Origin: Negativibacillus massiliensis
Lineage (GTDB): Bacteria > Bacillota > Clostridia > Oscillospirales > Ruminococcaceae
Length of the DNA stretch: 64,000 nt
NCBI RefSeq assembly: GCF_900148495.1
Contig: NZ_FTRU01000008.1
Coordinates: forward strand, 1,628,208 to 1,692,207
Reading direction: 5' to 3'
Every line of letters begins with the position of its first letter. The first letter of the stretch is position 1. The notes beneath the pieces are model-generated. The model did not search any database, was not told where the DNA came from, and was given only the letters and a program-made list of their open reading frames with translations. Positions 36,376-45,275 of this stretch are shown here, in pieces. Both the position numbers and the translations under genes were made by a program.

Positions 36376-37035
36376 TTATTTTTTAGGAACGGCGGATGTC
36401 AGAGAAAGTGTGGACAGAACCTGTTGGATATAAACAATCTGCTGACGCAGTGTCTGACCATTAACTGCCTCACTTGCAGTATTCAGGTAATCCAGCATAC
36501 GTTTTTGTTCTTCCTTTTCCACATACTCTCCCAAATGATGACTACGGTCAAGCAAGGTCAGGAGCGCTGCGGAGTTATCACTGAGTTTTCCCTTGCCGTT
36601 AAACTCTTTTTTCATCTTTTCTATGATGGTATCCACTGCTTCACGATCCGGACGATATCCTTTTTTGGAAAGCAGTCCTGCTTTGCAGCGCTCAGCAACT
36701 TCCTTTTCACAAAGGCTATCACCCAGTGAACAGAAAAGCTCCTGAAATTTTTTGTCGGTTAAAGAGATGTTGTACGCATCAAGCATTTTGATGATTTTGA
36801 TCGGGCTTTTTTCATACAGAAAGTCATATAGAGGCTTAAAGTAAGAAAGTCTTTCCGGCAATGGTTTTACCACCCGGATTTGTTTCTGTTCCACCTTGAT
36901 GCAGCCATCCAGACGCATTTCCAGAACACAGGCAGCAAGCAGGCAGACTCTCTTCTCTGCGGTGTAGCCTTTGAGCACTCCCTTTTCATTGAGAATGCAC
37001 AGAAGATATTGCTGACAAATAGATAATGGTTTCAA
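36376..37035 (-). CDS. GPP34-like helical protein
   Basis: 219 residues from TTG 37035 with AGGAGG six bases upstream. The N-terminal pattern QQYLLCILNEKGVLKG followed by ACVLEMRLDGCIKVEQKQIR resembles GPP34/GOLPH3 proteins, which bind acidic phospholipids in eukaryotes and are of unknown role in bacteria. The rest is helical with many charged residues. It follows larC by 21 bases and may share its transcript. The family call is tentative. Confidence 0.5.
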   Translation of the reverse strand: MKPLSICQQYLLCILNEKGVLKGYTAEKRVCLLAACVLEMRLDGCIKVEQKQIRVVKPLPERLSYFKPLYDFLYEKSPIKIIKMLDAYNISLTDKKFQELFCSLGDSLCEKEVAERCKAGLLSKKGYRPDREAVDTIIEKMKKEFNGKGKLSDNSAALLTLLDRSHHLGEYVEKEEQKRMLDYLNTASEAVNGQTLRQQIVYIQQVLSTLSLTSAVPKK

Positions 37036-37056
37036 AAAGATTCCTCCTGTTACAGA

Positions 37057-37956
37057 CTAGTCGCGGATGAGGAAAGCGCGGAGGATATTTGCGGTGGCAA
37101 AATCTTTCTTGCCTGCTCCCAGGCCAATCTTTTCAATGACAAAAGATTCTGGCAGTTTGCCGCCTTTGGACAGATATGCCGCGATAGCAGCTCCAGTCGG
37201 GGTAATCATCTCACCGCGGGTCTGAGTAAGACGCAGGCGCAGTGCATTGTCTGCTGCGATGTTGACTACGGCAGGAACCGGTACCGGCATCAATCCATGC
37301 TGGCAGTGAACATAGCCGCAGCCTTCATACAGATCAGATACAACCGCCTCGGTAATATCCAGATTATCCAAGCAAATAGCTGCCGAAACAATATCTACAA
37401 TCGAGTCAACTGCACCCACTTCATGGAAGTGAACCTGATCCTCTGCAATTCCATGTGCCTTGGATTCAGCAGCTGCAATGATTCGGAAAATATCTTTCGC
37501 TGTCTGTTTTGCCCGATCGCTGATTTTCGACTGGTCGATGATGGCAAAGATATCCCCAATATTCCGGTGTACATGATCATGGTGATGATGGTGCTCATGA
37601 TCGTGGTCGTGATGATGCTCGTGATCATGGTCATGATGGTGCTCGTGATCATGGTCATGATGATGCTCATGTTCGTGGTCATGTTCGTGGTCGTGATGAT
37701 GCTCATGATCATGGTCGTGATGGTGCTCGTGATCATGGTCATGATGATGCTCCGGCTCATCCAGAATAACGTCAAAATCGCAGGCATCGATACCATTTTT
37801 CTTTACTCTACCGATTTTCAGCTGGTAACCAGGCAGATTTAAACTTTCCAGTCCTTCCAGCAACACCTGCTGGTCTGCCCCCAGGTCAAGCAGTGCTGCA
37901 ACGGTCATATCTCCGCTGATGCCGGAGTAACATTCCAGATAAAGTTTGTTTGGCAT
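37057..37956 (-). CDS. larC: LarC N-terminal part only (nickel-pincer cofactor metallation), with His-rich insertion
   Basis: 299 residues. The start LYLECYSGISGDMTVAALLD, the HFHEVGAVDSIVDIVSAAIC segment and VPVPAVVNIA and GEMITPTGAAIAAYL are clear LarC signatures. A His/Asp/Glu-rich insertion (about 68-132) should bind nickel. Full LarC is usually about 380-420 residues, or split into LarC1 and LarC2 by a ribosomal frameshift. Here the chain ends at NILRAFLIRD and the next bases encode an unrelated gene, so the LarC2 part is absent. LarC inserts Ni into the cofactor of lactate racemase; larA and larE are not in the window. Confidence 0.85.
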   Translation of the reverse strand: MPNKLYLECYSGISGDMTVAALLDLGADQQVLLEGLESLNLPGYQLKIGRVKKNGIDACDFDVILDEPEHHHDHDHEHHHDHDHEHHHDHEHDHEHEHHHDHDHEHHHDHDHEHHHDHDHEHHHHHDHVHRNIGDIFAIIDQSKISDRAKQTAKDIFRIIAAAESKAHGIAEDQVHFHEVGAVDSIVDIVSAAICLDNLDITEAVVSDLYEGCGYVHCQHGLMPVPVPAVVNIAADNALRLRLTQTRGEMITPTGAAIAAYLSKGGKLPESFVIEKIGLGAGKKDFATANILRAFLIRD

Positions 37957-37971
37957 AAAAACATTCCCTTC

Positions 37972-38724
37972 CTAATCATTATTTTTGCAGACAAGACGGT
38001 TGATCTGCGCTGCAAGATAGCCTGCGCCAAAACCGTTGTCGATGTTTACCACTGCAATTCCTTCCGCACAGGAGTTAAGCATGGTGAGCAGTGCAGAAAG
38101 TCCGTGAAAGTTTGCCCCATATCCCACCGAAGTAGGCAGAGCGATGACTGGTTTGTCCACCAGTCCTGCCAGCACACCGGCAAGCGCTCCTTCCATTCCG
38201 GCAGCAGCTACAATGCAGTTTGCTGACTGAATATCAGGAAGACGAGCAAACAGTCGATGGATGCCCGCTACCCCCACATCATAGAAGCGCTCAACATTTG
38301 CTCCCAGAAATTCTGCTGTCTGTGCTGCTTCCTCCGCAACTGCAATGTCTGAAGTTCCTGCGGTGCAGACTGCAACCTTTCCAACCGGCTGATTTTCATG
38401 TTCTCCCAGCCGCAGGATACGGGACACCGGATCATAAATTACCTGCGGTACAGCTGCCTGTACCACCTGCGCCTGTTCCTTGCTGGCTCTAGTCCCCATA
38501 ACAGCTGTACCTTCCTTTGCAAAGGTCTGGTAGATGGAAACCAGGTGCTCGTCTGATTTTCCCGCGCAGTAAATCACCTCGCCAAATCCGGAGCGAACCT
38601 TGCGGTGATGGTCAAGTTTTGCAAACCCCAAATCCTCATACGGAAGACTTTTTAACATTTCCTGTGCATTCTCGGGGGAAACTTCCCCTGCCTGCACCTG
38701 CTGCAACAGATTTAAAAGCTGCAT
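37972..38724 (-). CDS. larB: LarB, nickel-pincer cofactor biosynthesis carboxylase/hydrolase
   Basis: 250 residues, GGGAGGGA before ATG 38724. The C-terminal half is an AIR-carboxylase-like domain (PVGKVAVCTAGTSDIAVAEE; FYDVGVAGIHRL; CIVAAAGMEGALAGVLAGLV; ALPTSVGYGANFHGLSALL). LarB carboxylates and hydrolyses nicotinic acid adenine dinucleotide as the first step to the nickel-pincer cofactor. It is followed by larC after 15 bases, so this is a larBC operon. Confidence 0.92.
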   Translation of the reverse strand: MQLLNLLQQVQAGEVSPENAQEMLKSLPYEDLGFAKLDHHRKVRSGFGEVIYCAGKSDEHLVSIYQTFAKEGTAVMGTRASKEQAQVVQAAVPQVIYDPVSRILRLGEHENQPVGKVAVCTAGTSDIAVAEEAAQTAEFLGANVERFYDVGVAGIHRLFARLPDIQSANCIVAAAGMEGALAGVLAGLVDKPVIALPTSVGYGANFHGLSALLTMLNSCAEGIAVVNIDNGFGAGYLAAQINRLVCKNND

Positions 38725-38872
38725 CCTGTAAAAATCCCTCCCAGTTATTTTTTCTCATTATAGCAACTTTGCAAAGGATTTGCAATTTGAAAAGGTTTTT
38801 CATGGAAGGAAGTGAAAAATGAGAAAAAATGTGATAGAATAGGATTTATCGGGAAAATAACCGCTTTATGGC

Positions 38873-38907
38873 AAACCGGTTTATATAAAACTGGTTTTTC
38901 ATAAACC
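38873..38907 (+). promoter_or_regulatory. Repeated AAACCGGTTT-type palindromes before the first M42 gene
   Basis: AAACCGGTTT (38873-38882) is a perfect palindrome, AAACTGGTTT (38888-38897) a near copy 15 bases later, and TAAACCG follows. They lie 20-55 bases before the start and may be an operator or a hairpin. Confidence 0.35.
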
Positions 38908-38927
38908 GAAAGAAAGAGAGGGTTTTT

Positions 38928-39968
38928 ATGGAAACAATACAGATGCTCAAAACGCTTTGTCAGGCAAACGGCGTCGCTGGATGTGAAGATGGTGCCCTGA
39001 CTGCGGCAGAAACAATCTGCAAAGATCTTGGACCATGCAGACGCACCGTACACAACTCGCTGATCTGTGAGGTAATGAAGGGAAAAGAAGGCGCAGCTCA
39101 CCTGCTGCTGGATGCTCATATTGATGAAATCGGCCTTACTGTCACTCACATTGAGGATAACGGTTTCCTTCGCGTCGCTCAGTGCGGTGGAGTTGACCGT
39201 CGTCTGGTAATGGCTTCCCCTGTTGTAGTACATACCGCAAAAGGAGATCTCTCCGGTGTAATCGGCAGTGTTCCTCCGCATATCCAGAGTGGAGAAAAGA
39301 AAAATCCAAAGATTGACGAAATCTGGATTGATGTCGGCATGAGCGGAGAAGAAGCAAAGGCACAGATCGAACTTGGCGATAAAATCAGCTTCGTCGGCCC
39401 ATTCACCGAAATGGAAAACAATCTGGTATCCAGCAAAGCGCACGATGACCGCTGCTGCTGTGTTGCTATCATCAAGGCAGCAGAACAGATCAAAGCTTAC
39501 TGGGAAGAACACCATCTGGAACCGATCAGCCTCACCGTTCTGCTCAGCGCTCAGGAAGAAACCGGCGGACTTGGCGCACAGACCGCTTCCTTTGAAACAG
39601 ACCCAACCCAGGCAATCGTAGTGGACGTTACCTTCGGTACCACACCGGAGATCGCTGACAAACACTGCGGCGACCTCAACAAAGGTGCTATGATCGGTAT
39701 GGGCGCTACTTTAAGCCGCCGCATGGCAAGAAAACTCATCGAGGTCGGCAAAGAACAGAACATTCCATATCAGGTTGAAGTCATGGGCGGAGGTCATACC
39801 GGAACCAATGCGGACGGTATTGTCAAGGTTGGTGCCGGCATCGAGACCTGCTGTGTTTCGGTTCCGCTTCGCTATATGCACACCCCAATCGAAACCATCT
39901 CCACTGTCGATGTGGACAACACCGCTAAACTGATTGCTGCTTATGCAATTTCGGAACTTGCAAGATAG
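38928..39968 (+). CDS. M42 family metallopeptidase (1)
   Basis: 346 residues, AGAGAGGG before ATG 38928. Metal-site segments of the family are present: LLLDAHIDEIG (H64, D66), KAHDDRCCCVA, SAQEETGGLG and GGHTGTNADGI near the C-terminus. M42 enzymes are cytoplasmic aminopeptidases that form tetrahedral dodecamers and finish peptide breakdown. It is followed after 13 bases by a second M42 gene, probably giving a hetero- or paired-specificity complex. Confidence 0.92.
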   Translation: METIQMLKTLCQANGVAGCEDGALTAAETICKDLGPCRRTVHNSLICEVMKGKEGAAHLLLDAHIDEIGLTVTHIEDNGFLRVAQCGGVDRRLVMASPVVVHTAKGDLSGVIGSVPPHIQSGEKKNPKIDEIWIDVGMSGEEAKAQIELGDKISFVGPFTEMENNLVSSKAHDDRCCCVAIIKAAEQIKAYWEEHHLEPISLTVLLSAQEETGGLGAQTASFETDPTQAIVVDVTFGTTPEIADKHCGDLNKGAMIGMGATLSRRMARKLIEVGKEQNIPYQVEVMGGGHTGTNADGIVKVGAGIETCCVSVPLRYMHTPIETISTVDVDNTAKLIAAYAISELAR

Positions 39969-39981
39969 GAGGCGTGATGGT

Positions 39982-41007
39982 ATGGAACAGACAAACAGAC
40001 TTAATCTTTTAAAAGAACTTTGTGCTATTGATGGTGTATCTGGCTGTGAGGGAAAAGTTGCTCAGTGGATCAAATCTCACCTTCCTGCTGACTGCACCGC
40101 ATATACAGACGCAAGAGGAAACCTCATCTGCGAGAAAAAGGGAAAACAGACTCCTAAAAACAAGCTGATGTTTGCTGCACACATGGATGAGGTTGGCTTT
40201 ATCGTAACCTATATTGAAGAAAGTGGTCTGATCCGCTTTGACGCGGTTGGTGGAATTGACACCCGCGTGGTTGTGGGCAAGCCGGTAAGACTCGAAAGCG
40301 GAAAAGAGGGTGTAGTCGGTGCAAAACCGATCCATCTGCAAAGTGCAGATGAGCGTGAAGCTACTCTGAAATACTCTGAGCTTTACATTGACATCGGCAC
40401 CAAGAGCCGCGAAGAAGCAGAACAGTTTGTATCTCTGGGTGACTTTGCAACTTTCCGTCCACAGTTTACTCAGATGGGCAGCTGTATCTGTGCAAAAGCT
40501 CTGGACAACCGTATCGGCTGTCTGCTTCTGCTCGAACTGTTAAACGAAGATCTGCCATATGATATCACCGCAGTATTCACCGTTCAGGAAGAGATTGGCG
40601 GTGCTGCCGGCAATGCTGCCTTTGCAGTAAAACCGGACATTGCTGTTGCAGTTGACACCAACACTGCTGCAGATGTTCCGGGAGTCTCCCCTTCCAAGAA
40701 TGTCTGCGCACTGGGCAAAGGTCCGGTCCTCACCTTCCAGGACAAGGGTGGATTCTCTGATCGTGAACTGTTCTGCGTTGCAAAGGAAATCTGCAAAGAG
40801 CAGGATATTCCATATCAGATCAAAAATCAGGTCATCGGTGCAACCGATGCTGCAGGCATGGGTAAGGCTGCTTCCGGATGCCGTACCTTGGCTGTTGCGG
40901 TACCGACCCGCTACATCCACTCCCCATCCTCTGTATTTAATCCAAAGGATCTGGAGCCTTCGGCAAAACTGCTTTCTGCTATGGTGGAGCGCTTCGCACA
41001 AATATAG
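39982..41007 (+). CDS. M42 family metallopeptidase (2)
   Basis: 341 residues from ATG 39982; the ORF is open earlier, but GGAGG lies nine bases before this ATG. Metal-site segments are MFAAHMDEVG (H67, D69), KALDNRIGC, TVQEEIGG and AAVDTNTAAD-like region, with GATDAAGMG near the end. It is a paralogue of the preceding gene with the same fold and clearly different sequence. Operon with the first copy; no terminator is evident in the 400-base hairpin block behind it. Confidence 0.92.
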   Translation: MEQTNRLNLLKELCAIDGVSGCEGKVAQWIKSHLPADCTAYTDARGNLICEKKGKQTPKNKLMFAAHMDEVGFIVTYIEESGLIRFDAVGGIDTRVVVGKPVRLESGKEGVVGAKPIHLQSADEREATLKYSELYIDIGTKSREEAEQFVSLGDFATFRPQFTQMGSCICAKALDNRIGCLLLLELLNEDLPYDITAVFTVQEEIGGAAGNAAFAVKPDIAVAVDTNTAADVPGVSPSKNVCALGKGPVLTFQDKGGFSDRELFCVAKEICKEQDIPYQIKNQVIGATDAAGMGKAASGCRTLAVAVPTRYIHSPSSVFNPKDLEPSAKLLSAMVERFAQI

Positions 41008-41465
41008 GTAGGCTGCCATAAAAATAGAAGTTTTCGTCCACCTTTTCCAAAAGGTGGCGGTTTCCAAAGGCAGAGCCTTTGGGCGCACTCCGCAGAGTGT
41101 GAAAACCTTTTATCGTCAGGCGCATTTGAGGAGGTTTGGAACCCTTTTGCAAGAGAAAAGGGTTCCAAGAACCGATTAATAGTAGTAGCCAATCTCAAAA
41201 ATTATCCGGTGGATGATTTTGACGACTGGAACTAGCTCTGGTTTACATCTGCACAGATGCGTGCAGATGTAAACTGACGTGCGACAGCCTCGAACAGGGA
41301 CTATGCCCCGATCAATTTTTATTTTCTATACTGAGTGTCACAGGGGCTTTGCCCCCCGTACCTCCACGAACTTTTTGTAGAAAAGTAAGTTGAAAACAAG
41401 TTTTCAACTACCAAAAACTTCTGTTCGGCTTTGCTGCTTCAACTTCAAGAAAGGAGGAACTTCCC
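41008..41465. repeat. Block of at least seven hairpins without a gene
   Basis: Stems at 41038-41057 (CCACCTTTT), 41064-41082 (CCAAAGGC), 41086-41099 (CACTC), 41136-41168 (13 bp, TTGGAACCCTTTT), 41241-41274 (14 bp, GTTTACATCTGCAC), 41343-41355 (GGGGC) and 41388-41409 (AGTTGAAAAC) follow each other with little space. No ORF fits. It looks like an intergenic mosaic element or structured RNA. Confidence 0.7.
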
Positions 41466-42278
41466 ATCATTCGTCCTGTACAAGAAAATGATTCTGCCTC
41501 CGTTCTATCTCTCTGCCAAACAGATGCCTGGGATGGAACTGCTGTGTGGTCCGATTTCACGGCAAAACAAAAAGGTGCTGACACCTGGGGATACTGTGAT
41601 ATCTGGCTGGGATTTGAAGACAGCAATCTGGAAATTCCCTGCTATCTTCTCTGCCGCCATGCTGCTCTTTATAGACTTATTGGAAAACCAGCTTCGTCAA
41701 AGTCCTGGCAGGAGCTGCATAACTTTCTTACAACTCTCCCGCAGGGTTGTCTAACCGCAGAATATTCTGTTTTAGAGGAGTATTCCCGCATTTTTTCCAT
41801 GCAGCAGCCGCTTTCCAAATATGTCCGCATGGTTTGTGAAAATCCTGTTTTGGTATCAGGTATGGATGAGGTAGGAATCTGCACTGATTTTGGGGAATCC
41901 TACGATGTGCGTGCTGCACAAAGTCCGGGATTTGCCTCTCACGTCAGCAGAGAAGAAAACATTCGTGTCATGAACTTTTCTGTTTTGGGCAACAATCAGG
42001 TATTTGAACTTCGAAAGAATGAAAAGCCTGTCACTCAGGGAATCATGATTCTTTTTGAGGAATTCCCCTGCGCTTTGATTACCGACATCTATACTATGCC
42101 TTATGAACGGGGGCATGGTTATGCAGCACAGGTCGTTTCCCGACTGTGCAAAGAAGCGCTTGCTACCCAAAAGACACCGATTCTGGACTGTGATTCTGAA
42201 CAGCTGGAACGGTATTACAGCCGCTTTGGATTTTACACCTGCGGTTATTGGTCGGAACTTCCTATTCCGGCAAACTAA
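41466..42278 (+). CDS. GNAT-family acetyltransferase-like protein (1), non-standard start
   Basis: About 270 residues. The ORF from the first ordinary start (GTG 41544) lacks the N-terminus that its paralogue has. The frame is open further up to 41466, where AAAGGAGG sits eight bases before ATC-ATT-CGT-CCT. This aligns with MIRLATIEDQSA of the next gene, so ATC (or ATT) seems to be the start, or the ATG has been lost. The C-terminal GNAT fold is clear: TDIYTMPYERGHGYAAQVVS (acetyl-CoA loop) and LERYYSRFGFYTCGYW. Substrate unknown. Confidence 0.65.
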   Translation: MIRPVQENDSASVLSLCQTDAWDGTAVWSDFTAKQKGADTWGYCDIWLGFEDSNLEIPCYLLCRHAALYRLIGKPASSKSWQELHNFLTTLPQGCLTAEYSVLEEYSRIFSMQQPLSKYVRMVCENPVLVSGMDEVGICTDFGESYDVRAAQSPGFASHVSREENIRVMNFSVLGNNQVFELRKNEKPVTQGIMILFEEFPCALITDIYTMPYERGHGYAAQVVSRLCKEALATQKTPILDCDSEQLERYYSRFGFYTCGYWSELPIPAN

Positions 42279-42307
42279 ATTACTCTACTATAAAGGGAGG
42301 GAAAACT

Positions 42308-43168
42308 ATGATCCGTCTTGCCACCATCGAAGATCAATCTGCTCTCGTCCGGCTCTGTAAAAAAGATGCGTGGGACGGGACAACCATCCTCTCGGCATTC
42401 CAGTCCAAATGTGCTGATGTTTACAATGCTGATTGGCAGTACTGTGATATCTGGATGGGGACTTCCGATGCCCAGAACAAAAATGCACAGTACGTCCTGT
42501 GCCGTCTGGGACAAACCTTCCACATTGTCGGAAAACCACATTCCAAACAACGCTGGGAGGAACTGTACTCCTTTCTGTCCATTCAGGCTCCAAAATCCAA
42601 ACTGATCGCCGACAGTCAGATGATTGCACAATATCAGGAGCGTTTCCCCTCCCCTGCCTGTAAACTGCCCCATCCAAATCAGAGTATCCCTTTTCCAAGG
42701 ATGATCAGCACCCGCCTGCCCGAAGCGATGGAGGAAGACAGTGTTCAGGAAAGCACCAGCCTGTTTTCCATCTACGATATCCTTGCCAGTGCAAAACCAG
42801 AAATGCTCAAGCGGGTGAGCCGTGATGAATACACTGCAAGGATGCTGTTTTCCAAGCGGGGCGGCGCAAAATTTTTCGAGATTCCGGGAGAGGACGGAGC
42901 TCCGGTATGTGTTGGAGCTATTCTGCTGCCCGATGAAGGAGATTACGGACTGATCTTTAACATCTGTACCCTGACTGAACACCGAGGCAAAGGTTATGCC
43001 CGAAAGATGGTAACACGTCTTTGTATGGAAGCCTACCTTCAGGGCAAGACCCCTGTACTTGACTGTGCTGAGACGCAGCTGGAACAATATTACAGCCATC
43101 TTGGCTTTCAGAAAGTCTCATATTGGGACACCGCGTATCCTGCCGGATACGCCGACATTGTATCATGA
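42308..43168 (+). CDS. GNAT-family acetyltransferase-like protein (2)
   Basis: 286 residues from ATG 42308 with GGGAGGG upstream. It is a tandem paralogue of the previous gene, shared features being KDAWDGT near the N-terminus, YCDIWMGT, a middle region without recognised motif, and the C-terminal GNAT fold TEHRGKGYARKMVTRLCMEA and LEQYYSHLGFQKVSYWD. The long N-terminal extension (about 200 residues) is not part of GNAT and is shared by both copies. Substrate unknown. 27 bases separate it from the PLP lyase. Confidence 0.75.
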   Translation: MIRLATIEDQSALVRLCKKDAWDGTTILSAFQSKCADVYNADWQYCDIWMGTSDAQNKNAQYVLCRLGQTFHIVGKPHSKQRWEELYSFLSIQAPKSKLIADSQMIAQYQERFPSPACKLPHPNQSIPFPRMISTRLPEAMEEDSVQESTSLFSIYDILASAKPEMLKRVSRDEYTARMLFSKRGGAKFFEIPGEDGAPVCVGAILLPDEGDYGLIFNICTLTEHRGKGYARKMVTRLCMEAYLQGKTPVLDCAETQLEQYYSHLGFQKVSYWDTAYPAGYADIVS

Positions 43169-43195
43169 ATAAAATTATAAGGAGATTATCGACCC

Positions 43196-44458
43196 ATGAG
43201 TTTTTTTAACATCGATCCAAAGCTTAAAGCTCTGTGTGACAAAGCAGAGCAGAAGGCTCTTCCAAGCTTTCAGGAGATTGACCGCATTGCACAGTACAAC
43301 AGTGAAAAGGTTCTGTCCGCTTTCATCAAGCACGGTGTAAGTGAATCTCACTTCACTCCATCCACCGGCTATGGTTACGGCGATCGCGGCAGAGAAGTTC
43401 TGGATGAAGTCCTTGCTGAAATCTTTTGCTGCGAGGACGCTCTCATCCGCTACAACTTCATGTCCGGCACCCACGCACTGACCGTCGCTCTGTTTGGTGT
43501 ACTGCGTCCGGGTGATCGCATGGTCTGCCTGACCGGAACCCCATACGACACCCTGCATGGTGTTATCGGCCTGAAAGAAGGAACCTCCGGCTCTCTGAAA
43601 GATTTCGGTATCAGCTACGAACAGATTGACTTGCTTCCAGACGGAGGCGTAAACTACGACGCCATTCCGGAAGCGGTAAAGGGAGCAAAAGTTGCCTATA
43701 TCCAGCGTTCCCGCGGCTACTCGCTGCGCCCTTCCCTGTTTGTGGAGGACATCGAAAAGATGGTGAAGCTGGTTCGTCAGACCAATCCGGATGCCATCAT
43801 TATGGTGGACAACTGCTACGGTGAGTTTGTACAGGAAAAGGAACCAACTCAGGTTGGCGCTGACCTCATCGTTGGTTCCCTCATCAAGAATCCGGGCGGC
43901 GGCATCGCTCCAACCGGCGGTTATATTGCTGGCAAGGCAAAATACGTCGATATGTGTGCTCAGAGACTGAGCGCTCCAGGTGTCGGCAAAGAGGTCGGCT
44001 GTACTCTGGGCAACACCAGAGCTCTGTTCATGGGTCTGTTCTTCTCCCCAAGTGTCGTTGCTTCTGCAGTTAAAACAGCGGTCTTCGCCGCTTCTCTGTG
44101 CGAACTTCTCGGCTATGAGGTAACCCCGAAGAGCGATGAAAAGCGTGCAGACATCATTCAGGCAATCTGCTTGAGAGAACCAAAAGCTTTGATTGCTTTC
44201 TGTGAAGGTGTACAGAAAGGTGCTCCGGTTGACTCTTATGTTACACCGGAACCATGGGATATGCCGGGCTATGACAGCAAGGTTATTATGGCTGCAGGTT
44301 CATTTACAAACGGTGCTTCCATCGAGCTTTCTGCAGACGCTCCACTGCGTGAGCCATTCGCAGTCTGGATGCAGGGTGGACTTACCTGGCAGACCGGTAA
44401 GGTCGGCATCATGCTGGCAGCTCAGTCGATGCTGGAAAAGGGCGTTATCTCCCTGTAA
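43196..44458 (+). CDS. Methionine gamma-lyase/aluminium-resistance family PLP enzyme
   Basis: 420 residues, AAGGAGA before ATG 43196. Type-I PLP fold of the family PF06838. FMSGTHALTVALFGVLRPGD binds the cofactor phosphate, IIMVDNCYGEFVQ has the pyridine-binding Asp, and LIKNPGGGIAPTGGYIAG has the PLP lysine (K231). Members cleave methionine or other sulfur amino acids; the substrate is not proved. It may be transcribed together with the two acetyltransferases upstream. Confidence 0.9.
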   Translation: MSFFNIDPKLKALCDKAEQKALPSFQEIDRIAQYNSEKVLSAFIKHGVSESHFTPSTGYGYGDRGREVLDEVLAEIFCCEDALIRYNFMSGTHALTVALFGVLRPGDRMVCLTGTPYDTLHGVIGLKEGTSGSLKDFGISYEQIDLLPDGGVNYDAIPEAVKGAKVAYIQRSRGYSLRPSLFVEDIEKMVKLVRQTNPDAIIMVDNCYGEFVQEKEPTQVGADLIVGSLIKNPGGGIAPTGGYIAGKAKYVDMCAQRLSAPGVGKEVGCTLGNTRALFMGLFFSPSVVASAVKTAVFAASLCELLGYEVTPKSDEKRADIIQAICLREPKALIAFCEGVQKGAPVDSYVTPEPWDMPGYDSKVIMAAGSFTNGASIELSADAPLREPFAVWMQGGLTWQTGKVGIMLAAQSMLEKGVISL

Positions 44459-44604
44459 ATAAAATCGAATCAATCCGTAAAACGGGATGGAAAAAGAGTG
44501 CTCCGGTATGGTACAATCAAGGTATCTGCCGGAGCATTTTTACACATCGCACAAGCGCTAATTTCAAACTATTCTGCACATCTCAAAAAGAAGGTGAAGA
44601 TGAC

Positions 44605-45216
44605 ATGAAAAACGATTTCTTTGACCGTCCTGCCGATTACCTGCAAAACGACTCCAAAAAGCAACACTCTGACAGTATGAAATATAAACTTGCACAGGCA
44701 ATGAAAATCTGCATGCAGAAAACTTCTCTGGAAAAAATTACTGTCAGTCAGGTCGTTCAACAATGTGGTACAACACGTCAAACTTTCTACCGAAATTTTA
44801 AGGACAAATATGATCTCGTCAACTGGTATTTTGACCGGATTCTTCTGGAATCCTTTGAACACATGGGCGAAGGTAATACTATTCCCGAAGGATTGATTAA
44901 CAAGTTCCGTTATATTGAGCAGGAAAAAATATTTTTTAAGGCTGCGTTTAAAAACAACGATCAGAACAACCTGCGTGACCACGATTTTGAACTGATTCTC
45001 GCTTTTTACACCGAACGAATTGAAAGCCGCACTCATGCAGCAGTTCCCAAACATCTCCGCCTTCTTTTGGAAATGTACTGTCATGCCTCCATTTATATGA
45101 CCGTTCAGTGGGTGCTCGGACAGATTCCATCTACACCCGAAGAAATGGCAGGATTGCTGGTTGATGCCATGCCTCCCCAACTGGAACAAACCTTTCGTGA
45201 GCTGAATTTGCTTTAA
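44605..45216 (+). CDS. TetR/AcrR family regulator (DhaS-like)
   Basis: 203 residues, GAAGGTGAAG before ATG 44605. The helix-turn-helix is at about 25-75 (LAQAMKICMQKTSLEKITVS; QCGTTRQTFYRNFKDKYDLV), followed by an all-helical ligand domain with WYFDRILLES. The layout is that of DhaS/TetR_C-type regulators, which often act as activators of dehydrogenase operons. It lies upstream of the FucO-type dehydrogenase in the same direction; a 17-bp palindrome between the two genes is a candidate site. Confidence 0.88.
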   Translation: MKNDFFDRPADYLQNDSKKQHSDSMKYKLAQAMKICMQKTSLEKITVSQVVQQCGTTRQTFYRNFKDKYDLVNWYFDRILLESFEHMGEGNTIPEGLINKFRYIEQEKIFFKAAFKNNDQNNLRDHDFELILAFYTERIESRTHAAVPKHLRLLLEMYCHASIYMTVQWVLGQIPSTPEEMAGLLVDAMPPQLEQTFRELNLL

Positions 45217-45275
45217 ATCTTTCAAAATGTGACAATCTCTATCATTTGTAACTTTCTATTTTCCCGTTAAATTGT

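Noticed and set aside
36376..37060. LarC2 reached by a frameshift at the end of larC
   Set aside because: I read the bases behind larC in the other frames. They encode the start of the GPP34-like gene with its own AGGAGG and show no LarC2 sequence.
37561..37755. Short repeats rich in CATGATCATGG as a possible DNA element
   Set aside because: They encode the His/Asp/Glu insertion of LarC in frame.
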